A stretch of DNA of 12,636 bases from Bacteroidales bacterium (GTDB taxonomy: Bacteria > Bacteroidota > Bacteroidia > Bacteroidales > P3): contig CAAGNU010000016.1 in NCBI GenBank assembly GCA_900771365.1, positions 1 through 12,636 on the forward strand, read 5' to 3'. This document shows positions 8,101-12,636 of the stretch, piece after piece (positions within the stretch are counted from its first letter, which is position 1; each line of letters begins with the position of its first letter). A program made the position numbers and the translations under genes. Under the pieces are notes generated by a model that was not told where the DNA came from, made no database searches, and saw only the letters and a list, made by a program, of their open reading frames with translations.

Positions 8101-9093
8101 GCCTCCTTCGTGGCAGAGCCGTAGCACCAAGGTATAAAGGTAGGGAGTCTCGGCTGTCCAGGGGTTCACAGAGGCGATATCGATGTTGGCGAAAGTTGTT
8201 GAGTATTGGTGGACGTCCAGCACTTGCTGCTGTTGCACAATAACGGTGCCGTCCGTATCCTTTAACACCAGGTCGAGGGTCATTCTATGGTTGACAGGCG
8301 ACACCAGCGAGACCTCCACATTCAGCCGCCCGCTCCCTTTCTGCTCGTCGTAGTCGGCTACGGCGTGATAGTCCGAGATGCAGACCGCGGGCTTGGAGTA
8401 GAGGACCACATCTCGAGTGATGCCGCTCATGCGCCACATATCCTGGCATTCCAGATAGCTTCCGTCGCTGAAGCGTATCACCTCCACGGCCAGACGGTTC
8501 TGCCCAGGGTGCACATATTGCGTGATGTCCCATTCCGCAGGTGTTTTCGAGTCCTCGGAATAACCTATCTTACGTCCGTTGATGAAAAGGTACATGGCAG
8601 ATTTCACTGCTCCGAACTTGATATACACGCGTCGGCTTCGCCAACTTTCTGGCACCTGGAAGTCGTGTACATAGCATCCCGTGGGGTTGAAATCTGAGGG
8701 CGCGTAGGGTGGGTTGGAAGGAAATTCGTTGTGCGTGTTGGTGTAAACGGGAACGCCGAATCCTTGCAGCTCGATGTTGCCAGGCACCTCAATGTCGCTC
8801 CAGGACGAGACGTCGTAGCCCACTGTGAAGAAATCTTTCGGACAGCTATCGGGATTCTCGGCCAGATAAAACTTCCAGGTCCCGTTCAAACTGCGGTAGA
8901 AAGGAGAATCGAAATAGCGCAGCTCAGCAATATCTCCTTCGTCGGCATAAGGTATCACGTTGGTGTGCGGAGCCACTTTGCCGATAGAGGAAATGCGCAC
9001 ATCATTCCAGTCCTCTTGTGCCATGGCTTGATTTGCAGGAATGGACAAGATGCAGAATATCACCAATATATAGAAATATATAATATTTTTCAT
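5161..9093 (-). CDS. Secreted GH2 beta-galactosidase-like enzyme with extra C-terminal domain
   Basis: A 1310-residue protein with a signal peptide of about 25 residues ending in AMAQ. It has the full LacZ layout: sugar-binding jelly roll (about 60-235, with FSDGSYLECQDMWRMSGITR at 208-227), Ig-like domain, and TIM barrel with HEHSPIGG, SHYPND, DEANVESH and the acid/base glutamate Glu485 in SIGNECGNG. The nucleophile is Glu583 in VEYCHAMGNS, and GGFVWDWVDQS is at 610-620. A small-chain-type beta-sandwich domain follows at about 815-1100 (RWNFWRPPTLND). A further region at about 1140-1310 resembles an F5/8 type C (discoidin-like) carbohydrate-binding domain and makes the protein longer than E. 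coli LacZ (1024 residues). It should remove terminal beta-galactose or a related sugar from glycans in the periplasm. It is the first gene of the minus-strand run and has its own promoter 17 bp upstream. Confidence 0.92.
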   Translation of the reverse strand: MKNIIYFYILVIFCILSIPANQAMAQEDWNDVRISSIGKVAPHTNVIPYADEGDIAELRYFDSPFYRSLNGTWKFYLAENPDSCPKDFFTVGYDVSSWSDIEVPGNIELQGFGVPVYTNTHNEFPSNPPYAPSDFNPTGCYVHDFQVPESWRSRRVYIKFGAVKSAMYLFINGRKIGYSEDSKTPAEWDITQYVHPGQNRLAVEVIRFSDGSYLECQDMWRMSGITRDVVLYSKPAVCISDYHAVADYDEQKGSGRLNVEVSLVSPVNHRMTLDLVLKDTDGTVIVQQQQVLDVHQYSTTFANIDIASVNPWTAETPYLYTLVLRLCHEGGTCTETLGGKVGFRNVEIRPIPYYAADTMLVAQQLCVNGQPITIKGVNRHEHSPIGGHYVRREEMEFDIMLMKHLNINAVRTSHYPNDEYWYELCDRYGLYVYDEANVESHAQGYGEGSLAKKKEWADPMIYRVNNMYRRDRNHPSVIAWSIGNECGNGVATERAYSYLKAREQHRPVVYERAEMDWNTDIVGIMYPSVDYLSNYCREWRSTDRIFTRADKEPVENDGLLETETDIKNLVKDSNALRPYIMVEYCHAMGNSMGGLQDYWDTIYKYPPLQGGFVWDWVDQSFPMYGNKLQLSSSYEQDSAWYAVGGDLGSLPGVKDDDAFCANGIVSSDRKPHAHANEVQKVYQNLSVKQGTLPSGEQIYTLFNRFDFRNSDDFICRYRISSSLRDSIFSDTLHTHIPAGGSGQLNIDLSHVPAPLPGERFFIRFNFNGDNYEVDDPYDPGTYWSFTENCHDEFEMTGFNVPTDSIDIPAATQHFSIHQDKQDGIVVLSHGENFTIKLNTHNGYITSYKYHGQELLQRPLRWNFWRPPTLNDLVDAYGSRAWEGLDNLEATPISSKIEKNFETPDHMVEISLLLELSTPEGRSLTLRETVEVDAEGRMQLGYTLDTRGNYRTLPRLGVQLGIDTSCPQIQWWGNFYETYPDRDQTLWLGHHTASLSEVCGEMHIVPQESGNRNADWVSLSLDDKRLAFCTNTEKPISFSIRQYEDSIITTARRIKDLRKCDHYVVNIDSRQAGLGTATCGPGVAPAYRISGDSIQHFSLVVVPSTEQDSINLWPFCGYYFDKPEIQEMPSSLLNLIDTLTVTAYGDSTQPQKLPNPNYGKNFPEVLHDGRLAIAGNYGEGWIGFFGRDSIDLDITLTKPATLQQITIGLCHSPQDWVMMPDSIEMQFSSNGRRYSDWQTISPLLTFDDPQHTSRRQTFIHHFLPRQGLFKKAEARKVKYIRLRLHGQSHLPAWHESAGNSSWTMIDEIIIK

Positions 9094-9109
9094 ATATAAA
9101 AATAAAATG

Positions 9110-9139
9110 CAAAGATACGAAAAATAATTGACACATCAA
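9110..9139 (-). promoter_or_regulatory. Bacteroidota-type promoter of the GH2 gene
   Basis: On the minus strand TATCTTTG (9110-9117) fits the -7 consensus TAnnTTTG exactly, with TTG at 9137-9139 as the -33 element, 19 bp away, the expected spacing. Only about 10 nt would separate the transcription start from the ATG at 9093, so the leader would be very short. Confidence 0.75.
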
Positions 9140-9145
9140 TTATTT
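9122..9145. promoter_or_regulatory. 10-bp perfect inverted repeat overlapping the -33 box
   Basis: AAATAATTGA (9122-9131) and TCAATTATTT (9136-9145) form a perfect inverted repeat around CACA. It covers the -33 TTG of the GH2 promoter, so it is well placed for a repressor or activator site; no regulator gene is in the window. It may instead be an AT-rich chance palindrome. Confidence 0.5.
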
Positions 9146-9204
9146 CTTAACTCATAGCGCCTTATTCCTAGCTTGAAAATAGTTATAATATCAAAAAAAA
9201 ATCG

Positions 9205-9212
9205 TACCTTTG
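9205..9212 (+). promoter_or_regulatory. Promoter -7 box of rsgA
   Basis: TACCTTTG fits the Bacteroidota -7 consensus TAnnTTTG and is followed by GCAAAATAATTC. No good -33 TTTG is visible about 20 bp upstream. The implied leader, from about 9218 to 9254, consists almost entirely of the TTCTCAA heptamer tract. Confidence 0.7.
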
Positions 9213-9220
9213 CAAAATAA

Positions 9221-9248
9221 TTCTTAATTCTCAATTCTCAATTCTCAA
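9221..9248 (+). repeat. Heptamer tract in the rsgA leader
   Basis: Four adjacent seven-base units: TTCTTAA (9221-9227) and then three TTCTCAA (9228-9248), ending 6 bp before the ATG. The same unit recurs inside the gene at 9361-9381. Confidence 0.9.
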
Positions 9249-9254
9249 TTGAAA

Positions 9255-10334
9255 ATGATAGGTTTAGTACTCAGGACTACAGGCAGTTGGTACAAGGTTC
9301 TGCCAATCGAATACACAGCGGGTTCCGCTCATGGCGTCGCTATGCCAGATTCTGCCCCAATTCTCAGTTCTCAATTCTCAACATTGCAAGAGGGTGAACA
9401 GAATACGAGCTTGCTCGAATCATGCCGAACGCAGACAATTCTCGATTGCCGCCTTCGCGGAAACTATCGCCTTCGTGGCAACAAGCAGACCAATCCTGTG
9501 GCTGTGGGCGACTGGGTCGATTTCGAGATGGAGGAGGACGGCACGGGCGTGATTTCCGAAGTCCACGACCGCCGCAACTACATCGTCCGCAAGTCCACCA
9601 AGCTCAGCAAGCAGACCCAGGTTCTCGCCTCCAATATCGACCGTCTCTGTGTCGTGGCCACCTTGGGCTTCCCCCGAACCTCTACGGGCTTTATCGACCG
9701 TCTTCTCGTCACGGCTGAGGCCTATCACATCCCTGCCTGCGTGGTCTTCAACAAGGCCGACCTCTATGGCGAAGAGGGCTCCGAAGACTCGCTATGGGAT
9801 ATTCATAATGAGTTGAAAGACATATATGAGGCTGCGGGTTATCCAGTTTATGCTGTGAGTGCCCGCACGGGTCAGGGCCTCGACCTTCTCCGTTCTGCCA
9901 TCAAGGGTCAGACGGTTCTCTTCAGCGGTCATTCAGGCGTGGGCAAGTCCTCGCTCCTCAACGCCCTCGCCCCAGGGTTGGACCTCCGTGTCGGGGAGGT
10001 GAGCGACTGGAGTCTCAAGGGCAAGCACACCACCACTTTCGCCGAAATCTTCCCCATCCAGCTCGCGGGCGAGGAGGATTCCTACACCTATCTCATCGAC
10101 ACCCCAGGCATCAAAGAGTTCGGCATGGTTGACCTTGTCCCCGGGGAACTCTCACACTTCTTCCCCGAGATGCGTGCCGTGCTCCATGACTGCCACTTCG
10201 CCAACTGCACCCACCGCCACGAGCCCCATTGTGCCGTCAAAGAGGCCGTCGAAGAGGGTCGCATCAGCGCCGAACGCTACAACAACTACCTCGGCATCTA
10301 CGACCAGATAGAAAGCGGCAACGAGCCCTGGTAG
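9255..10334 (+). CDS. rsgA: Ribosome small-subunit assembly GTPase RsgA, with N-terminal insertion
   Basis: A 359-residue circularly permuted GTPase that assists late 30S ribosome maturation in the cytoplasm. It has an N-terminal OB fold, then G4 NKAD (166-169), G5 SAR (202-204), G1 GHSGVGKS (225-232), the G2 threonines near 259-261 and G3 DTPG (282-285). The C-terminal zinc site has Cys313, Cys318, His320 and Cys326. All catalytic motifs are intact. Typical relatives run almost directly from GSWY to CRLRGN; here 51 residues lie between Tyr13 and Cys65, about 40 more than usual. That extra DNA contains TTCTCAA heptamers and the 61-bp element copy B. The start is the ATG at 9255; a TTG two codons upstream lies at the end of the heptamer tract and is less likely. 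It is divergently transcribed from the GH2 gene. Confidence 0.93.
   Translation: MIGLVLRTTGSWYKVLPIEYTAGSAHGVAMPDSAPILSSQFSTLQEGEQNTSLLESCRTQTILDCRLRGNYRLRGNKQTNPVAVGDWVDFEMEEDGTGVISEVHDRRNYIVRKSTKLSKQTQVLASNIDRLCVVATLGFPRTSTGFIDRLLVTAEAYHIPACVVFNKADLYGEEGSEDSLWDIHNELKDIYEAAGYPVYAVSARTGQGLDLLRSAIKGQTVLFSGHSGVGKSSLLNALAPGLDLRVGEVSDWSLKGKHTTTFAEIFPIQLAGEEDSYTYLIDTPGIKEFGMVDLVPGELSHFFPEMRAVLHDCHFANCTHRHEPHCAVKEAVEEGRISAERYNNYLGIYDQIESGNEPW
9361..9381 (+). repeat. Heptamer tract inside rsgA
   Basis: TTCTCAG, TTCTCAA and TTCTCAA stand directly before the 61-bp element copy B. They repeat the units of the rsgA leader and are translated as part of the extra N-terminal segment. Confidence 0.85.
9381..9441 (+). 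repeat. 61-bp interspersed element, copy B, in frame in rsgA
   Basis: Starts ACATTGC, has the palindrome CGAGC-TT-GCTCG, then ATGCCGAACGCAG, and ends ACAATTC. It aligns without gaps to copy A (1403-1463, minus strand) at 49 of 61 positions by my count. The 3' terminal inverted repeat is eroded compared with copy A. The frame through it is open, giving part of the segment LQEGEQNTSLLESCRTQT of RsgA. Confidence 0.8.
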
Positions 10335-10407
10335 CAGGAACTCCTTATTGCCTCTTTCCGCTCAATAATTCTCGCTTCAGGCTACCTTTTCGTTACGATG
10401 TAACAAT

Positions 10408-10444
10408 ATAAGGAGTGATTACTCGCTGACTAATCATTCCTTAT
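10408..10444. terminator. Hairpin downstream of rsgA, possible terminator or operator
   Basis: ATAAGGAGTGATTA (10408-10421) and TAATCATTCCTTAT (10431-10444) pair at 13 of 14 positions around a 9-nt loop. There is no strong T-run after it, so a factor-independent terminator is only moderately supported. It lies 74 bp after the rsgA stop and 88 bp before mntA. Smaller inverted repeats flank it: GTTAC/GTAAC (10392-10404) and AATACG/CGTATT (10449-10464). Confidence 0.5.
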
Positions 10445-10448
10445 TAAT

Positions 10449-10464
10449 AATACGGCCTCGTATT
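10449..10464. promoter_or_regulatory. Small inverted repeat upstream of mntA
   Basis: AATACG-GCCT-CGTATT is a perfect 6-bp inverted repeat, 68 bp before mntA. Toxin-antitoxin operons are often autoregulated at such palindromes, but nothing here proves binding. No clear TAnnTTTG promoter was found between it and the start codon. Confidence 0.35.
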
Positions 10465-10531
10465 GCGCTATCTTCTTTTCCACTCCTATACATAACCACA
10501 CGCCACTATTTTTTGAAAAAGATACAATAAA

Positions 10532-10864
10532 ATGGAAGAATGTGCGTTACATGCTGAAAAACAAGTCATGAATCAGGCCGTTGTACAAACTATCAGAGAC
10601 TATTTTTCCACCCAGCCAGTGCTGAAGGCTTGGGTGTTTGGTTCGTTCTCTCGCGGAGAGGAGACCAGCGAAAGCGATGTGGATATTCTTGTGATTTTTG
10701 ACCGCTCGCTCGGTCCGATAGGCCTGATGCAACACGCCCGCATGATGCTGGACCTTGAGGAACGTCTGGGCCGCAAGGTCGATTTGGTAGAAGAAGGCAC
10801 ACTGCTCCCCTTCGCGGTGGAGAGTGCCAATAGAGATAAAATCATGGTATATGAGAGAGCCTGA
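10532..10864 (+). CDS. mntA: MntA-type nucleotidyltransferase antitoxin
   Basis: A 110-residue minimal nucleotidyltransferase. The active-site motif GSX10DXD is present: Gly37-Ser38 in VFGSFSRGEETSESDVDILV, with Asp49 and Asp51, and a third acidic residue, Asp84, in RKVDLVEE. In the MntA-HepT system this enzyme neutralises the HEPN toxin HepT by adding AMP units to a tyrosine next to the toxin's active site. The catalytic residues are complete, so it should be active. Its stop overlaps the hepT start by 14 bp, the usual arrangement. The ATG at 10568 (MNQAVVQT) is a possible alternative start, because the first 12 residues look less family-like. Confidence 0.88.
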   Translation: MEECALHAEKQVMNQAVVQTIRDYFSTQPVLKAWVFGSFSRGEETSESDVDILVIFDRSLGPIGLMQHARMMLDLEERLGRKVDLVEEGTLLPFAVESANRDKIMVYERA

Positions 10865-11198
10865 AAGAGACAAAGAACGCCTCCTGCATATCATGGAGGC
10901 AATTGACCCTATTGTCGGCCTCCCCGAACAAAGGAATCTTAGCGATTTGTCCACCGACAAATTGTTCTTTTGGGGTGTGGTGAAATGTATAGAGAACATC
11001 GGTGAGGCTGCCAACCATCTCACCAAAGAGCTACGCGACCAGCATCCAGAAGTGGAGTGGCGTCTGATTGTGGGAATGCGAAACGTCATGGTGCATGGTT
11101 ACTATCAGGCGAGTCCTGAGGATATATGGGACACGCTCTGTCACGACATCCCAGATTTACAGGCCAAAATTTCGAACATTCTCGCCGAAATAGAATGA
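10851..11198 (+). CDS. hepT: HepT-like HEPN ribonuclease toxin (DUF86)
   Basis: A 115-residue helical HEPN-domain protein. The catalytic motif RX4HXY is intact: Arg77, His82 and Tyr84 in RNVMVHGYY. HEPN toxins of this family cleave RNA; Tyr84 is the expected site of adenylylation by the partner MntA. I chose the ATG at 10851 (MREPERDKERLL), which overlaps mntA by 14 bp, over a GTG 27 bp upstream. Its stop overlaps the next ATG (ATGA at 11195-11198), suggesting translational coupling to whatever originally followed. The pair is chromosomal and probably acts in anti-phage defence or plasmid and island stabilisation. Confidence 0.88.
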   Translation: MREPERDKERLLHIMEAIDPIVGLPEQRNLSDLSTDKLFFWGVVKCIENIGEAANHLTKELRDQHPEVEWRLIVGMRNVMVHGYYQASPEDIWDTLCHDIPDLQAKISNILAEIE

Positions 11199-11287
11199 CT
11201 TTTCGATACAACGGCATCTATCAGAACATCCCCGAGAACGAAAATCTCAAACGCACAGACGTAATAAATATAATCGTTTTAAATATC
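11195..11287 (+). other. Leader fragment coupled to hepT, fused in frame to the KwaA-like gene
   Basis: An ATG overlapping the hepT stop opens MTFRYNGIYQNIPENENLKR, about 20 codons with the G/C content of the left-hand genes. At roughly 11258-11265 the sequence turns strongly A/T-rich and runs in frame into the membrane protein. This may be the broken 5' end of the gene that once followed hepT, or a genuine N-terminal extension of the KwaA-like protein. Confidence 0.45.
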
Positions 11288-11842
11288 ATGAATATTGTTT
11301 TAAAGCTCTATCAAGCCGCCTTTGCTATTATATCTTTACTGCTTCTTGCTATTATATATTTAGTCAATCACAATATAGAACTTGGGACATTGACTGGCTT
11401 ACATTTGGATGTTGACATGCCTCCTATCGTATCGTACACTTTGTATATTGTGGGAGCACTTTTTGTTTCTTGGTTGTGTACCTTTGTCTTCCCTTGGTTA
11501 CAAACAATCTCTCTTAGTAAAGCGAATGTCAAAAATATTGAATCTGCTGACGCTACTTTTGTCCCTATGTATTTTGCATATATATTTGTAGGCGTAAGTA
11601 TAAATAGTTTTACATCTCTAGTGTTTTGCTACCTGATTATATCCATAATCTGCTTATGCGCACAGACATATTACTTTAATCCCCTCCTATATTTACTTGG
11701 ATACAAGTATTACTTCATAACAAATAGTACCGACAAAAAAATACTGATAATGACAAAAAAACGTATTTATCTAGGTCAAACTCTTGATTTTGAAAGACTA
11801 AAAAAAATGAATGATTATACATATTTAGACATTGAAAAATAG
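11288..11842 (+). CDS. Four-helix membrane protein, KwaA-like (Kiwa defence)
   Basis: 184 residues if started at ATG 11288 (MNIVLKLYQAAFAII); the frame is open back to ATG 11195, which would give 215. Counted from 11288, four hydrophobic helices lie at about 5-27, 47-71, 91-106 and 109-129. They are followed by YFNPLLYLLGYKYYFI and a basic strand-rich tail ending LDIEK. A small four-helix membrane protein directly before a soluble partner is the layout of Kiwa, in which KwaA sits in the inner membrane, senses phage attack and complexes with KwaB. I base the family call on topology, size, the tail pattern and the partner, not on a search. It is much more A/T-rich than mntA-hepT, a sign of separate acquisition. 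The next gene starts 4 bp after its stop. Confidence 0.6.
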   Translation: MNIVLKLYQAAFAIISLLLLAIIYLVNHNIELGTLTGLHLDVDMPPIVSYTLYIVGALFVSWLCTFVFPWLQTISLSKANVKNIESADATFVPMYFAYIFVGVSINSFTSLVFCYLIISIICLCAQTYYFNPLLYLLGYKYYFITNSTDKKILIMTKKRIYLGQTLDFERLKKMNDYTYLDIEK

Positions 11843-11846
11843 TACT

Positions 11847-12575
11847 ATGAATTATTTGATGGCAAAAACAAAAGGTCGTGGTGCTGCTGACTTTCTTGTT
11901 ATTTCACAAGAGGAAGATTTTTATGCTGTACCCACTATTGATCATTCGTTGGAGTATATGGATGACTATAAACTCCAAGAAAACGAATGGTTTAAACTTC
12001 CAGATATCTGTGCAAAACCATATTGCTTAGATGTACTCACAAATGAATTCGATGCAACAGCTCATAGCAATCTACCACATGATCATTACCCTAATCTAGG
12101 TTATCTTTATGTGATACAGGATGGCAAAGTCTTCTTTCAGAAGATTACGCAATCCAAAATATTGCAGAAAAGATTGATATCGTTCAATCTTAATCAAGAA
12201 CCAACAATCCTCAATTCTGAATACGTTGTGGTATTAAATTCTGAACCAGACGCATACTACAATATGGCGGATAGGACGCTATACTTCAGGTGTCTATCGG
12301 ATATCACTAATATCTTTAAAGGAATCGACGAACTATTTAGGGAAGCAACAAATCAAGAAACACAAGATTTCCTAGATTTGGATTTAGTGAATACTGCAAA
12401 CAATTTCGGGGTTGATCAGGTAAAGACTGCAAATAGACGACGGATCAAAGCTGCAATGGAAAAATACAATGGTTTCAGTGATGAACAGAAAGAACTGCTA
12501 CCAGAGTATATTCAAGAATATGATTATCCGCAAAATTCCGAAGAAAAATTTTGCCATACCATAGAAAATTCGTAA
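11847..12575 (+). CDS. KwaB-like DUF4868-type protein, possibly frameshifted
   Basis: 242 residues from ATG 11847 (MNYLMAKTKG); a TTG upstream that would overlap the previous gene and an ATG at 11859 are alternatives. It is soluble with no signal peptide. The strand-rich middle GYLYVIQDGKVFFQKI (about 85-100) and the segment PDAYYNMADRTLYFR (about 134-148), then helices, resemble DUF4868, the KwaB domain. As I recall KwaB is about 315 residues, so about 70 residues seem missing. The frame stops at 12573-12575 soon after EYDYPQNSEEKF, while the frame read from 12545 stays open to the window end and encodes KFVILQTNTWHMKLLEFSQR. That could be the lost C-terminus. In Kiwa, KwaB binds DNA and blocks phage replication. 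It is tightly coupled to the membrane gene (4-bp gap) and shares its A/T-rich composition. Confidence 0.58.
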   Translation: MNYLMAKTKGRGAADFLVISQEEDFYAVPTIDHSLEYMDDYKLQENEWFKLPDICAKPYCLDVLTNEFDATAHSNLPHDHYPNLGYLYVIQDGKVFFQKITQSKILQKRLISFNLNQEPTILNSEYVVVLNSEPDAYYNMADRTLYFRCLSDITNIFKGIDELFREATNQETQDFLDLDLVNTANNFGVDQVKTANRRRIKAAMEKYNGFSDEQKELLPEYIQEYDYPQNSEEKFCHTIENS

Positions 12576-12636
12576 TTTTGCAGACAAATACATGGCACAT
12601 GAAATTATTAGAGTTTTCACAAAGGTTTAGAACAGA
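12545..12636 (+). other. Open frame at right edge: displaced KwaB-like end or start of next gene
   Basis: The frame beginning AAA at 12545 has no stop up to 12636 and reads KILPYHRKFVILQTNTWHMK, then LLEFSQRFRT. It overlaps the last 31 bp of the KwaB-like frame. Either it is the natural C-terminal part of that protein, shifted by a one- or two-base indel near the AAAAATTTT run (12544-12552), or a new gene starts at ATG 12599 (MKLLEFSQRFRT). Confidence 0.4.

Noticed and set aside
5455..8124. Long plus-strand open frames opposite the GH2 gene
   Set aside because: No domain motifs; they mirror the codon bias of the verified GH2 frame.
9249..9254. TTG start for rsgA
   Set aside because: The TTG is part of the heptamer tract; ATG at 9255 matches the usual N-terminus (short, then GLV).
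11126..11194. Upstream extension of the membrane gene into hepT
   Set aside because: It would overlap most of the HepT C-terminus, and the residues (GHALSRHPRF) look like out-of-frame HepT.
12543..12552. Programmed -1 frameshift site in the KwaB-like gene
   Set aside because: The run GAA-AAA-TTT-T is not a good X-XXY-YYZ slippery heptamer: the A-site codon would mispair after slipping. An indel or a separate gene is simpler.

Overview
The window looks like chromosomal DNA of a Bacteroidales bacterium, probably Prevotella-like. The signs are TAnnTTTG-type promoter boxes on both strands of the 9.1-9.25 kb divergent region, A/T-rich start regions without clear Shine-Dalgarno sequences, and the protein families present: a secreted glycoside hydrolase family 2 enzyme, a PNGase F-type deglycosylase, and two genes of a type I know only as Bacteroidales hypotheticals. 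This assignment is inference; there is no rRNA or other phylogenetic marker.

Layout. Positions 1-369 hold no gene, only short repeats. Positions 370-9093 are a run of five minus-strand genes, read from right to left: a 1310-residue secreted GH2 beta-galactosidase-like enzyme, a CNNM/CBS-pair membrane protein, a secreted PNGase F-like amidase, a conserved 181-residue protein, and a zinc-dependent phospholipase C/S1-P1 nuclease-like protein. The GH2 and PNGase F-like proteins together suggest trimming of host or dietary glycoproteins in the periplasm or at the surface. A divergent promoter region (9094-9254) separates this block from rsgA on the plus strand. After rsgA come hairpin-rich intergenic DNA, an overlapping MntA-HepT toxin-antitoxin pair, and a clearly more A/T-rich segment. 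That segment carries a four-helix membrane protein and a soluble partner resembling KwaA and KwaB of the Kiwa anti-phage system. The right end therefore looks like the edge of a defence island.

The least expected signal is repetitive DNA spread through the ordinary genes. Seven-base-period tracts (units such as TTCTCAA, GTGAATT, ACTGTGA, ATTTAAC) occur at gene ends, gene starts and inside two coding sequences, often folding as inverted repeats. A 61-bp element embedded in such tracts occurs twice, at 1403-1463 (minus) and 9381-9441 (plus). I count 49 of 61 identical bases without gaps. One copy sits between two genes; the other lies in frame inside rsgA, within an extra segment of roughly 40 residues in the N-terminal OB domain. 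A heptamer hairpin is likewise translated in frame inside the PNGase F-like protein. This looks like a small non-autonomous element family that tolerates in-frame insertion into genes.

The KwaB-like gene appears frameshifted, or shorter than its family, near the right edge, where a second frame stays open to the end of the window.
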